Made by a program: the position numbers and the translations under genes. From Pseudaquabacterium pictum (GTDB lineage: Bacteria; Pseudomonadota; Gammaproteobacteria; Burkholderiales; Burkholderiaceae_C), in the NCBI RefSeq assembly GCF_005403045.1, contig NZ_BJCL01000023.1, positions 1 to 64,000 on the forward strand: a DNA stretch of 64,000 bases, read 5' to 3'. This document shows, piece after piece, positions 19,274 to 27,988 of the stretch; the stretch's first letter is position 1; every line of letters begins with the position of its first letter. The notes beneath the pieces are model-generated. The model was not told the origin of the DNA and ran no database searches. It saw only the letters and a program-made list of their open reading frames with translations.

Positions 19274-20422
19274 ATGCCGTTTTCCGATGTCGACCAGGCC
19301 CTGCTGCTGAGGGCGGTGGCCCTGGCCGAGCAATCCATCGGCCTGTCCGACCCCAATCCGCGCGTGGGCTGCGTGCTGCACACCGCCGACGGCCGGCTGG
19401 CTGGCGAGGGGTTCACCCAGCAGGCCGGCGGCCCGCATGCCGAGGTGATGGCCCTGCGCGCCGCCATCGCCACCGGCCTGCCGCTGGCCGGTGGCACGGC
19501 CTGGGTCAGCCTGGAACCCTGTGCCCACCATGGCCGCACACCGCCCTGCGCCGACGCGCTGATCAATGCCGGACTGGCGCGGGTGGTCGTGGCCCTGGTC
19601 GACCCGTACGCCCAGGTGGCTGGGCGCGGTGTGGAGCGCCTGCGCGCGGCAGGCATCCAGGTCGATCTGGCACCGCCCGGGCCGGCGCGCGAGGCAGCGC
19701 AGGCCTTGAACATCGGATTCCTGTCGCGGGTGCAGCGCAGCCGTCCATGGCTGCGGCTGAAGGTGGCGGCATCGCTGGACGGCCGCACCGCCCTGCCCGA
19801 TGGCCGCAGCCAGTGGATCACCGGCAGCGCCGCCCGCCAGGACGGCCATGCGTGGCGCCGGCGTGCCGGCGCCGTGCTGACCGGCAGCGGCACACTGCTG
19901 GCCGACGATCCGCAACTCGATGTGCGCCTGGTGCCGACCCAGCGCCAGCCACTGCGGGTGGTGCTCGACTCCAGCTTCCAGACACCGCCCGCCGCCCGCC
20001 TGCTGCAAGCCGATGGGCGCGTGCTGGTGGTGGGCGCGCAGGCGCAACCTGCGCGCATGGACGCGCTGCGCCAGGCCGGCGCCGAATTGCTGCTGTTGCC
20101 TGGCGCCGATGGCCGGGTGGATTTGGCCGCCCTGCTGCAGCGGCTGGCAGCCGACGGCGTCAGCGAGCTGCATGTGGAGGCCGGCGCGGTGCTCAATGCC
20201 GCGCTGCTGAACGCCGATCTGGTGGACGAGCTGCTGGTCTACACCGCGCCCAAGCTGCTGGGGCCAGGTCGCCCGATGGCCGACCTGCCTCTGCTGCCCG
20301 GCCTGGACCAGGCCCGGCGCTTCCGTTTCATCGATTGCCAGCTGATCGGCGAGGACCTGCGGCTGCTGGCACGGCGCCAGGGTGCCGACGCCTTCCTGCA
20401 ACCCGGCGCGCAGCCGGGCTGA
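19274..20422 (+). CDS. ribD: Bifunctional riboflavin deaminase/reductase
   Basis: 382 residues. The N-terminal deaminase domain (1-145) has the zinc site H55, E57 (PHAEV), C83 and C92 (EPCAHHGRTPPC). The C-terminal reductase domain starts near residue 152 (RPWLRLKVAASLDGRTA) and includes LTGSGTLLADDPQL. The protein performs two consecutive steps of riboflavin synthesis. It starts one base after the pilV stop, so it is probably co-transcribed with the pilins. No FMN riboswitch is present, and ribE does not follow. Confidence 0.96.
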   Translation: MPFSDVDQALLLRAVALAEQSIGLSDPNPRVGCVLHTADGRLAGEGFTQQAGGPHAEVMALRAAIATGLPLAGGTAWVSLEPCAHHGRTPPCADALINAGLARVVVALVDPYAQVAGRGVERLRAAGIQVDLAPPGPAREAAQALNIGFLSRVQRSRPWLRLKVAASLDGRTALPDGRSQWITGSAARQDGHAWRRRAGAVLTGSGTLLADDPQLDVRLVPTQRQPLRVVLDSSFQTPPAARLLQADGRVLVVGAQAQPARMDALRQAGAELLLLPGADGRVDLAALLQRLAADGVSELHVEAGAVLNAALLNADLVDELLVYTAPKLLGPGRPMADLPLLPGLDQARRFRFIDCQLIGEDLRLLARRQGADAFLQPGAQPG

Positions 20423-20436
20423 TCACCGGCCGCCGC

Positions 20437-20745
20437 TCAGCGGCGGATGTCGAGCAGGCTGCCGAGCAGCTGGTCGCCGGTCTTGAACACGGCGAGATTG
20501 GCCAGAAACGCATTCTTGGCCACCAGCTGGTCGACCATGTCGGCCTCGATGTTGCTGCCCCGTTGCGCTGCCTGGGTGAAGCTGGTCTGGACGCCGCCGG
20601 AGACCTGCGTCGACGACACCACCTGCTGCCGCCGGAAGTCCGGCGTCGCCAGATTCGCGATGTTGTGGCCGGCCGCATCGAGGCCGGCCAAGGCGGCACG
20701 CATGCCGGACAGGCTGACGGAGGCGATGGGCGACAACGAGGACAT
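20437..20745 (-). CDS. Short flagellar rod/hook-type protein (FlgB/C-like)
   Basis: 102 residues. The N-terminus has the flagellar rod motif (SLSGMRAALAGLDAAGHNIANLATPDF, residues 10-34) and the C-terminus the matching helix (DMVDQLVAKNAFLANLAVFKTGDQLLGSLLDI). FlgC is about 135 residues, so the central region is short. It stands alone on the minus strand between ribD and a tRNA, far from any flagellar operon in this window. It could be a paralogous rod protein or a relic; the frame is intact. The start complementary to 20743-20745 is favoured by homology. Confidence 0.75.
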   Translation of the reverse strand: MSSLSPIASVSLSGMRAALAGLDAAGHNIANLATPDFRRQQVVSSTQVSGGVQTSFTQAAQRGSNIEADMVDQLVAKNAFLANLAVFKTGDQLLGSLLDIRR

Positions 20746-20854
20746 GGCGGCGTTCCACTCTGAACCGATGCCCGATTGTCGGCAGTGCAGCGACCACGCC
20801 GCTATCGGCCTCTGCGACATCGGTCACGGCTCCCGGCGCGGCTGCCGCTGGAAT

Positions 20855-20890
20855 GAGAAAAGCCCCAAGTGGCAGGACCACTTGGGGCTT
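20855..20890 (-). terminator. Terminator for tRNA-Asp
   Basis: A 13-base stem: AAGCCCCAAGTGG (20860-20872) pairs with CCACTTGGGGCTT (20878-20890). On the minus strand the stem ends in TTTTCTCATT, so this is a typical intrinsic terminator just downstream of the tRNA. Confidence 0.85.
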
Positions 20891-20896
20891 CAATTT

Positions 20897-20973
20897 TGGC
20901 GGAGTGGACGGGACTCGAACCCGCGACCCCCGGCGTGACAGGCCGGTATTCTAACCAACTGAACTACCACTCC
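20897..20973 (-). tRNA. tRNA-Asp (anticodon GTC)
   Basis: A 77-base cloverleaf including encoded CCA. The acceptor stem is GGAGTGG/CCACTCC, the D arm contains AGTTCAGTTGGTTAGAA, the anticodon loop CTGTCAC gives GTC, and the T arm is GCGGGTTCGAGTCCCGT. Followed at once by a strong terminator. Confidence 0.96.
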
Positions 20974-21357
20974 CTGGTAGTGAAGCTAGCACTATAGCAT
21001 ACCTTTTTCAGGGCCCGCAAGCATTTCGTGTGCGATCGGACAAAACCGGTTGGTGCGCCAGTGACCATGCGGCGATGCAAGCGGCCTGGATGCAGGTGCC
21101 CGCCTCGGCACTGTTCGCGACGATGTGGTGACGCTGGCCTCTGCGCCACAAGGCTCGGGCGAGATCGTGTTCTACCGGCGCCCGATCGGCTGCGTGATGA
21201 TGGCGCTGATCGTGGCTGCCGGCCTCGGCGCGACGCTGATGTGGCGGTGCGGCAACCGCCGCCAGGCTTGACGTTGGACAAGACGCCAACCGGTGCAAGG
21301 CGCACACTCGCTGCGAGGCGGCCGGATCGGCCCGCCGCCCCTCACCAGGAGCCCACC
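20974..21357. other. Intergenic region before uspA; possible small membrane peptide remnant
   Basis: This 384-base stretch carries no confident gene. A frame open from 21065 to a TGA at 21269-21271 could encode a 47-residue peptide from a GTG at 21128. It has one hydrophobic segment (CVMMALIVAAGLGATLMW), but no ribosome-binding site or relative was recognised. It may be the decayed end of a larger membrane-protein gene. An AT-rich patch at 20985-21010 is the likely tRNA promoter region. Confidence 0.3.
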
Positions 21358-21792
21358 ATGTACAAGCGCATTCTTGTCCCCACCGATGGTTCGGAGATCA
21401 CCGCCAAGGCGGTCGACACCGCGGTGACCCTGGCCAGGCTGTCGGGTGCCACGCTGAGCACGCTGTGCGTGAAGGAGCCCTTCCCCTACAGCGCCATTTC
21501 CGAGATGCAGCCGGTGCCGCCGCAGGAGTTCTACGACGCGCAGGAGCGCATCGCCGCCGAGCGGGTGAAGGCGGTGATGGCCGCCGCAGCCGCTGCCGGC
21601 GTCGAATGCACCGGCTCCACCGTCGAGGCCCTGCATCCCTGGGAAGCCATCCTCGACCTGGCCAAGCAGCAGGGCTGCGACCTGATCGTGATGGCCTCGC
21701 ACGGCCGCCGCGGCATGGCCGCGCTGCTGATCGGCAGCGAGACCAGCCGGGTGCTGACCCACAGCCCGCTGCCGGTGCTGGTGGTCAAGTGA
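21358..21792 (+). CDS. Universal stress protein (UspA family)
   Basis: 144 residues, single Usp domain. N-terminal strand KRILVPTDGSE with the conserved Asp, and the C-terminal nucleotide-binding segment ASHGRRGMAALLIGSETSRVL with glycines in the ATP-binding pattern. AGGAG lies ahead of the ATG. Cytoplasmic stress-adaptation protein of unspecified target; convergent with the dienelactone hydrolase gene. Confidence 0.93.
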   Translation: MYKRILVPTDGSEITAKAVDTAVTLARLSGATLSTLCVKEPFPYSAISEMQPVPPQEFYDAQERIAAERVKAVMAAAAAAGVECTGSTVEALHPWEAILDLAKQQGCDLIVMASHGRRGMAALLIGSETSRVLTHSPLPVLVVK

Positions 21793-21810
21793 GGCGCGGT
21801 CCGGGGCGGC

Positions 21811-22683
21811 TCAGACGCCTTGGGCCTTGAACCAGGCCAGGCAGCGCTTCCAGCCGTCCTCGGCCGCCTCCTTGCGGTAGCTGGGCCGGTAGTCGGCATG
21901 GAAGGCGTGCGGCGCGTCCGGGTAGACGACAAACTCCGACTTCTTCGCCGCCGGCGAGCCCGCAGCCAGCGCGGCCTTCATCTTGTCGACCGTGTCCAGC
22001 GGGATGCCGGTGTCCTGGCCGCCGTACAGGCCCAGCACCGGGGCGTTGAGCTTGCCGGCCAGGTCGACCGGGTGCGCGGGCGTCAGCGCCGACGGCGCCC
22101 CGACCAGGCGGCCGTACCAAGCCACGCCGGCCTTCACCGCCGGGTTGTGGGCGGCATACAGCCAGGTGATGCGCCCGCCCCAGCAGAAGCCGGTGACGGC
22201 AGTGCGCCCCGTGTCCGCGCCCTGGCCCTTGGCCCAGGCCAGGCAGGCGTCCAGGTCGGCCATGACCTGGGCGTCGGGCGCCTTGCTGACCACCTCGGCG
22301 ATCAGCCGCGGGATGTCGGAGTAGGCCTTGGCATCGCCCTGGCGCACGAACATCTCCGGCGCGATGGCGAAGTAGCCGGCCTTGGCGAAGCGGCGCGCCA
22401 CATCGGCAATGTGCGCATGCACGCCGAAGATCTCGCTGACCACCAGCACCACCGGCGCATTGGCCACACCGGCCGGCGCGGCGCGGTAGGCCGGCAGCTT
22501 GAAGTCGCCAACCGGGATGGTGACTTCGCCGGCCACCAGGCCGGTGGTGTCGGTGTTGATCACCGTCTGCGCTGTCACCGGCAGCACGGCGGCGGCAAAG
22601 CCAGTGCCCACCGAGGCACGGACAAAGTCGCGCCGGCTGACATCGCGGCTGGGGGTGAGGCTGTCGAGCGATTCTTTCAACAT
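21811..22683 (-). CDS. Exported dienelactone hydrolase-family protein
   Basis: 290 residues. The N-terminus has a Tat-type signal ([21 protein letters not shown], residues 16-36), so the enzyme is probably exported folded. The alpha/beta hydrolase triad of dienelactone hydrolases is visible: C167 in GFCWGGR, D224 in YGGQDTG and H259 in [11 protein letters not shown]. In the family it hydrolyses dienelactones in aromatic catabolism, but exported forms have unknown substrates. A close paralogue lies at 51234-52136. Confidence 0.88.
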   Translation of the reverse strand: MLKESLDSLTPSRDVSRRDFVRASVGTGFAAAVLPVTAQTVINTDTTGLVAGEVTIPVGDFKLPAYRAAPAGVANAPVVLVVSEIFGVHAHIADVARRFAKAGYFAIAPEMFVRQGDAKAYSDIPRLIAEVVSKAPDAQVMADLDACLAWAKGQGADTGRTAVTGFCWGGRITWLYAAHNPAVKAGVAWYGRLVGAPSALTPAHPVDLAGKLNAPVLGLYGGQDTGIPLDTVDKMKAALAAGSPAAKKSEFVVYPDAPHAFHADYRPSYRKEAAEDGWKRCLAWFKAQGV

Positions 22684-22793
22684 GCGGTGGGTCTCCAGGG
22701 ATGGGGCGGGATGCCGTCGGCACTGGCATTCTGGCCGCAGCGCCCGCTGCGCCGATGGGACCGCCTGCAAACCCCGTTAGCATGCCGCCCATC

Positions 22794-24326
22794 ATGTCCC
22801 AGCGCCTTCCCAGCGGCACCCCCAGCGCTGCCGCCCCCTTGGCAGCCATCGACATCGGCTCCAACAGCTTCCGGCTGGAACTGGCGCACCTGCAGCAGGG
22901 CCGCTACCGCCGCATCGCCTACCTGAAGGAGACCGTGCGCCTGGGCGGCGGGCTCGATGCCAATGGCTACCTGACCGAAGCCGCCGCCCAGCGCGGGCTC
23001 GACTGCCTGCGCCAGTTCGCCGCCCGGCTGCAGGGCTTCGAGCCGTCGCAGGTGCGCGCGGTGGCCACGCAGACGCTGCGCGAGGCCCGCAACCGCGACG
23101 CCTTCCTGGTGCGCGCTGAAGCCGCCCTGGGCCATCCGGTGGAGGTGATCTCGGGCCGCGAGGAGGCCCGGCTGATCTACGCCGGCGTGTCCTTCCTGCA
23201 GCCCGGCGCGGCCGAGCGGCTGGTGATCGACATCGGCGGGCGCAGCACCGAGATGATCCTGGGCCAGGGCCGCACGGCGCGGGTGGTCGAATCCTTCAAG
23301 GTCGGCAGCGTCAGCCTGTCGATGCGCTGGTTTCCCGACGGCCAGTTCACCGAGCAGCGCTTCCGAGATGCCCAGGTGGCCGCCGGCGCCGAGCTGGAGG
23401 AGGCGCTGACGCTGTTTGCGCCGCACCTGTGGCAGGAGGCGCTGGGCTCGTCGGGGACGGCCGGCGCGGTGTCGCAGATCCTGGAGGCCGCCGGCCTGAC
23501 CGACGGCACCATCACGCCCGAGGGCCTGCGCTGGTGCATCGGCCAATGCCTGGCCGCCGGCAGCGTGGACAAGCTGGTGCTGCCCTCGCTGCGCGACGAC
23601 CGCAAGGCGATCATCGGTGGCGGCCTGGCCCTGCTGTACACGCTGGCCACGCACTTCGGCATCACCGCGCTGAGGCCTGCCAAGGGCGCGCTGCGCCAGG
23701 GCGTGGTGATCGACCTGCATGAGCGCCATGCCGCCCGCCGCCAGGCCCATGGCGGTGATGTGCGCGACCAGTCGGTGGCGGCGCTGCAGGCGCGCTTCGG
23801 CGTCGACACCGAGCAGGCCGCGCGGGTGCGCAGCGTCGCCATGGCCCTGTTGCGCGGCGCCCTGCCGGCGCTGGGCGAGGTCGACGAGGGCGAGGCCCTG
23901 CGCGAGCTGGGCTGGGCCTGCGACCTGCACGAGATCGGCCTGATGGTCTCGCACCACGACCACCACCGCCACAGCGCCTACCTGCTGGGCCATGTGGACG
24001 CGCCGGGATTCTCGCAGAGCCAGCAGCGCCGCATGGCCGACCTGGTGCTGGGCCAGCGTGGCGGCTTGCGCAAGATCGAGGCGCAGCTGTGCAGCGAGCG
24101 CTTCGCCTGGCAGGTGCTGGCGCTGCGGCTGGCGGTCATCAAGTGCCATGCCCGCGGCCTGGTGGACACCAAGGCCCTGCGCCTGAAGCGCGACGGCCGG
24201 CTGGCGCGGCTGGGTTTCCGCCGGCTGTGGGCCGACAGCCACCCCCGCACGCTGCACCTGCTGCGCGAGGAGGCCGAGGCCTGGGCGCGGCAGGAGCAGC
24301 CGCGGCTGGTGCTGGAGATGGTCTGA
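22794..24326 (+). CDS. ppx: Exopolyphosphatase
   Basis: 510 residues from ATG 22794 (a second ATG at 22782 is close). Ppx/GppA phosphatase with the ASKHA fold: phosphate loop AAIDIGSNSFRLEL, second loop LVIDIGGRSTEMIL, and the REEARLIYAGV segment. The C-terminal third contains an HD-like helical part (HEIGLMVSHHDHHRHSAYLL). It releases orthophosphate from polyphosphate. Convergent with sixA-ppk, forming a polyphosphate cluster. Confidence 0.95.
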   Translation: MSQRLPSGTPSAAAPLAAIDIGSNSFRLELAHLQQGRYRRIAYLKETVRLGGGLDANGYLTEAAAQRGLDCLRQFAARLQGFEPSQVRAVATQTLREARNRDAFLVRAEAALGHPVEVISGREEARLIYAGVSFLQPGAAERLVIDIGGRSTEMILGQGRTARVVESFKVGSVSLSMRWFPDGQFTEQRFRDAQVAAGAELEEALTLFAPHLWQEALGSSGTAGAVSQILEAAGLTDGTITPEGLRWCIGQCLAAGSVDKLVLPSLRDDRKAIIGGGLALLYTLATHFGITALRPAKGALRQGVVIDLHERHAARRQAHGGDVRDQSVAALQARFGVDTEQAARVRSVAMALLRGALPALGEVDEGEALRELGWACDLHEIGLMVSHHDHHRHSAYLLGHVDAPGFSQSQQRRMADLVLGQRGGLRKIEAQLCSERFAWQVLALRLAVIKCHARGLVDTKALRLKRDGRLARLGFRRLWADSHPRTLHLLREEAEAWARQEQPRLVLEMV

Positions 24327-24359
24327 GCCCGGGCGGCCGCCACGCCGCCTGACGCGCCG

Positions 24360-24848
24360 CTAGAGCTTGTCGGGCGTGCGCACCGAGACCAGCACCACCT
24401 CGTCGATGCCCTCGCGCTGGCGGTGCCGCAGCCACCACACCGCGCCCTTGCGCACCGCCCAGGGCGGGCCGTCCAGCGTGGCCGGGCCACCCATCAGGTA
24501 GGCGGCCAGCTGGCCCAGCGTGGGCTGGTGGCCCACCAGCAGCACCGGCTCGCGGCTGTCGGGCCAGCGGGCGGCGGCCAGGGCCTGGGTGTGGGTGGCG
24601 CCCGGCGCCAGCGATTCCACCGTGCGGATCTTGCGGCCCAGGGCCTCGGCCGTCTGCCGGGTGCGCAGCGCCGGACTGACCAGCACCTTGGTGGTCTCGG
24701 GCAGGAAGCGGTTCAGCCAATCGGCCATGCGCTGGGCCTGCTTGTCGCCGCGGGGCGTGAGCGGGCGCGCCAGATCGGCGGCGGCGTCGAAGGGGGCGTC
24801 CTCCGGCAGATCACGGGCCTCGGCATGGCGCCACAGGATCAGGTCCAT
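24360..24848 (-). CDS. sixA: SixA-type histidine phosphatase
   Basis: 162 residues. N-terminal RHG motif LWRHAEA with nucleophile H8, and LVSPALRTRQTAEAL; the second histidine is in LLVGHQPTLGQLAAYLM (about residue 112). Small phosphohistidine phosphatases of this kind remove phosphate from HPt domains. It lies 23 bases downstream of ppk, an arrangement common in beta-proteobacteria, so a role near polyphosphate metabolism is possible. Confidence 0.92.
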   Translation of the reverse strand: MDLILWRHAEARDLPEDAPFDAAADLARPLTPRGDKQAQRMADWLNRFLPETTKVLVSPALRTRQTAEALGRKIRTVESLAPGATHTQALAAARWPDSREPVLLVGHQPTLGQLAAYLMGGPATLDGPPWAVRKGAVWWLRHRQREGIDEVVLVSVRTPDKL

Positions 24849-24871
24849 CACCGGGGCCTTTGTCGTTGGCG

Positions 24872-26977
24872 TCAATGGGCGGGCGCCATGTAGCGGGCCG
24901 CCAGCGCGCCCTGGGCGCTGGGGCCGTCCACGGCGGGGCGGGTGTAGCTGCCGTCGCTGGCCTGCACCCAGGCATCGCAGCGGTCGTGCAGGTAGGGCAC
25001 CAGGCATTCGTCGATCAACCGCTGGCGCAGCGCGGCATCGCGCACCGGCCAAGCCACCTCGATGCGGCGGAACATGTTGCGGCCCATCCAGTCGGCCGAC
25101 GACAGGTAGAGCGCCTCGTCGGCCTCGCCCTCGCCCCAGCGGAAGTACAGCACCCGGGTGTGCTCGAGGAAGCGGCCGACCACCGAGCGCACGCGGATGC
25201 GGTCGGTCACGCCCGGGATGCCCGGCGGCAGCATGCAGGCGCCGCGGATGATCAGGTCGATCTGTGCGCCAGCCTGGCCGGCGCGCACCAGGGCCTCGAT
25301 CATCGACGGCTCGGTGAGCGAGTTGAACTTGGCAGCGATGCGTGCGGGCCGGCCGGCGCGGGCCGCGTCGGCCACCTGGTCGATGTGGGCCACCAGGCGG
25401 CGGTGCAACGCGAACGGCGCGGTCAGCAGGTGGCGCGGGTTGCGCACCTTGGTCAGACTGGCCAGCTGGTGGAACACCGCATCGGCATCGGCGGTCAGCT
25501 GGGCGTCGGCGGTGAGCATGCCCACATCGGTGTACAGCCGGGCGGTGTTGGGGTTGTAGTTGCCGGTGGACAGGTGGGCGTAGCGTCGCAGCAGGGTCTG
25601 CCGGCGCGGGCCGGCTTCGCGCCGGGTCACCAGCAGCAGCTTGGCATGGGTCTTGAAACCGACGATGCCGTAGACCACCTGGGCGCCCACCGCCTCCAGC
25701 CGCTCGGCCCAGTTGATGTTGGCTTCCTCGTCGAAACGGGCCTTCAGCTCGACGACCACGCACACATCCTTGCCGCGGCGGGCCGCCTCGAGCAGCAGCT
25801 CCATCAGCACCGACTGGCTGCCGGTGCGGTAGATGGTCTGCTTGATGGCCAGCACCGCCGGGTCGTGCACCGCCTGGCGCAGGAACTCGACCACCACCTC
25901 GAAGCTCTGGAACGGGTGGTGCAGCAGCATGTCGCCCTGCTGCAGGCGGGTGAAGATGTTGCTGCCGCGCGGCAGGTCGGCCTCGGGCCAGCTGGGCGCC
26001 AGCGGCGCGAAGCGCAGGGCTGGCGCGTCGGCCTGGTCGATCAGCTGGTTCAGCCGCACCAGGTTGACCGGACCGTTGACCAGGTACAGCGCCGCCTCGG
26101 GCAGGTCGAACTGCTGCAGCAGGAAGCGCCACAGCGGCTCGGGGCAGCTGGCCACCACCTCCAGGCGGATGGCCTCGCCGAAGTGGCGGGTGGTCAGGCC
26201 GCTGCGCAAGGCCTGGCGCAGGTTGGCCACGTCCTCCTCGTCGACTTCCAGGTCGGAGTCGCGGGTGACGCGGAACTGCGAGAAGCTCTCCACCGGCCGG
26301 CCGCCGAACAGGTCCTGCAGATGCGCCCGCACCACGCTGGTCAGCAGCACGAAGCCCTGGGTGCCGGGCGCGCACACCTCGGCCGGCAGCTTGATGACCC
26401 GGGGCAGCGCCCGCGGCACCTTGACGATGGCGATCGAGTTCTCGCGGCCGAAGGCATCCTGCCCGCCGAGCTTGACGATGAAGTTCAGGCTCTTGTTGGC
26501 CACCAGCGGAAACGGGTGCGCAGGGTCCAGCCCCACCGGCAGCAGCAGCGGCTGCACCTCGCGCTGGAAGAAGCGGGCCACCCAGTCGCGCTGGGCGGGG
26601 GTGCGCTCTTCATGGTTGACGATGAAGATGCCGTGCTGCTGCAGCGCCGGTGTCAGCTCGTCGTTGAACACGGCGTACTTCTGGTCGATCAGCGCATGGG
26701 CCTCCTGGGCCACGGCGCGCAGGTCATCGCGCTGCGGGTCGCTGCCGGCGCCGGCGCTGTTCATCGCCAGCCGCATCGCGCCGATGGCGTCGGCGAAACG
26801 CACCTCGAAGAACTCGTCCATGTTGGACGAGACGATGGTGATGTAGCGCAGCCGCTCCAGCAGCGGCAGGTCGGGCCGGCGGGCCTGGGCCAGCACACGG
26901 CGGTTGAAGGCCAGGATGGCCCGCTCACGGTTGAGCAGGGCCGGCATGGTGCCCGGCTGGGCTGGCGCTGAAGTCAT
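24872..26977 (-). CDS. ppk: Polyphosphate kinase 1
   Basis: 701 residues. Makes polyphosphate from ATP at the inner face of the membrane. Landmarks: N-terminal NRERAILAFNRRVL, the SNMDEFFEVR helix, the catalytic histidine region KTHAKLLLVTRRE (about residue 441), HLSTGNYNPNTARLYTD, and the C-terminal HTRVLYFRWGEG. Operon with sixA and opposite to ppx. Confidence 0.97.
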   Translation of the reverse strand: MTSAPAQPGTMPALLNRERAILAFNRRVLAQARRPDLPLLERLRYITIVSSNMDEFFEVRFADAIGAMRLAMNSAGAGSDPQRDDLRAVAQEAHALIDQKYAVFNDELTPALQQHGIFIVNHEERTPAQRDWVARFFQREVQPLLLPVGLDPAHPFPLVANKSLNFIVKLGGQDAFGRENSIAIVKVPRALPRVIKLPAEVCAPGTQGFVLLTSVVRAHLQDLFGGRPVESFSQFRVTRDSDLEVDEEDVANLRQALRSGLTTRHFGEAIRLEVVASCPEPLWRFLLQQFDLPEAALYLVNGPVNLVRLNQLIDQADAPALRFAPLAPSWPEADLPRGSNIFTRLQQGDMLLHHPFQSFEVVVEFLRQAVHDPAVLAIKQTIYRTGSQSVLMELLLEAARRGKDVCVVVELKARFDEEANINWAERLEAVGAQVVYGIVGFKTHAKLLLVTRREAGPRRQTLLRRYAHLSTGNYNPNTARLYTDVGMLTADAQLTADADAVFHQLASLTKVRNPRHLLTAPFALHRRLVAHIDQVADAARAGRPARIAAKFNSLTEPSMIEALVRAGQAGAQIDLIIRGACMLPPGIPGVTDRIRVRSVVGRFLEHTRVLYFRWGEGEADEALYLSSADWMGRNMFRRIEVAWPVRDAALRQRLIDECLVPYLHDRCDAWVQASDGSYTRPAVDGPSAQGALAARYMAPAH

Positions 26978-27028
26978 GCGCTCCAGTTTATGAACGCATG
27001 ACGACAGGAGCGTGACAGCGGTGACGCC

Positions 27029-27379
27029 CTATTTGCGGCCGCGGCGCGGCGGCTCGGGCGGCGGATGGCCGCCGGGCGGCGCCGAAAACAGCTTGGCGGC
27101 GCGGCCCTTCAGCTCCAGCAGCTCGCTGGGCGTGATGCTGTACTTGCGGCCGACCACGTCCACCTCGATGCGGAACTCCACCTCCTTGCTGCCGTTGCTG
27201 AGGGTGCCGCAGGTGAAGTCGTACTCTTCGCTCTCCGCCGGGAAGCCCTCGGCCTCGACATCGAAGTCGACATACTTCACGTCACGGATCTCGCCGCTGG
27301 CAAGGTCGAGCACGCCGGTGGATTCGATCACCTCGTCGCTCAGTTCATCGTGGATGGTGATCGGCAGTTTCAGGTCCAT
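27029..27379 (-). CDS. Conserved hypothetical acidic protein
   Basis: 116 residues, no signal peptide or membrane span. The first 75 residues are acidic and strand-rich (DELSDEVIESTGVLDLASGEIRDV). The C-terminus is basic and proline-rich (PPGGHPPPEPPRRGRK). I recognise no family. It is on the same strand as the PilZ and GGDEF-EAL genes, 83 bases downstream of PilZ, so it could be co-expressed. Confidence 0.6.
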   Translation of the reverse strand: MDLKLPITIHDELSDEVIESTGVLDLASGEIRDVKYVDFDVEAEGFPAESEEYDFTCGTLSNGSKEVEFRIEVDVVGRKYSITPSELLELKGRAAKLFSAPPGGHPPPEPPRRGRK

Positions 27380-27462
27380 CAGGAATCACTCTGGCCGCTG
27401 CAGCGGCCGTCTGGGCAGGGGCGCGGATGATGCCACATGCCCATCCGCGCGCCGGTGGGGAG

Positions 27463-27975
27463 TCAGGCGGTGGTCGAGATGAACACGCCGGTGGGCTGCA
27501 GCAGCTGCGCCGTCAGCAGCCGGGCGTGCAGCACCTGCACCCGGCCCTGCGGCCGGCAGCGCACCACCTCGGCCACGCCGTCGATGGCGCTGTCGATCAG
27601 CCGCAGGCGCTGGCCGGCGGGAACCGCCAGCGGCACGTACAGGCTCAGGCCGGTGAGCGACAGGTCGCGCCAGCGCACCGCCACCGGCGGCGACGGCCAG
27701 CCGACATGGATCAGCGCCACATGGCTCTGGTCGCGGCGCACCGCGCCGCGGCGGCCCAGCACGTCGTGCGCCGCGGCGCCATCATGGCCGGGCAGTGCCG
27801 CCAGCGGGCTGTGGCAGACCGGGCAGCGGGCATCGTGCTGGGCCGTCAGCACCACCGGGTGCTGGCACAGCGCGCAGCGGCGCAGCGCCTCCAGCAGACC
27901 CGGTGCCAGGTCGGCACCGGCCGGGCCGGCCAGCGGCCAGGCCGCCGTGGCGGAGGGATCGGGGGGATCGGCCAT
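27463..27975 (-). CDS. PilZ-domain protein with N-terminal zinc ribbon
   Basis: 170 residues. A zinc-ribbon-like module has C34-x2-C37 and C51-x2-C54 (CALC and CPVC). It is followed by a PilZ signature: R76-GAV-R80 (RxxxR), then D104-L-S106-LT-G109 (DxSxxG), 24 residues apart, as required for c-di-GMP binding. The remaining strands (about 110-170) complete a beta-barrel. The gene starts 13 bases after a GGDEF-EAL gene on the same strand and is probably its co-transcribed effector. PilZ is inferred from motifs; no fold comparison was possible. Confidence 0.72.
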   Translation of the reverse strand: MADPPDPSATAAWPLAGPAGADLAPGLLEALRRCALCQHPVVLTAQHDARCPVCHSPLAALPGHDGAAAHDVLGRRGAVRRDQSHVALIHVGWPSPPVAVRWRDLSLTGLSLYVPLAVPAGQRLRLIDSAIDGVAEVVRCRPQGRVQVLHARLLTAQLLQPTGVFISTTA

Positions 27976-27988
27976 GGCAGGAGCGCGG

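Noticed and set aside
19200-19274. FMN riboswitch upstream of ribD
   Set aside because: The bases ahead of ribD are the coding end of pilV with only one base between the genes; no FMN aptamer signature exists.
20974-21357. Attachment site or integrated element next to tRNA-Asp
   Set aside because: No direct repeat of the tRNA 3' end, integrase or composition change was seen; flanking genes are housekeeping.
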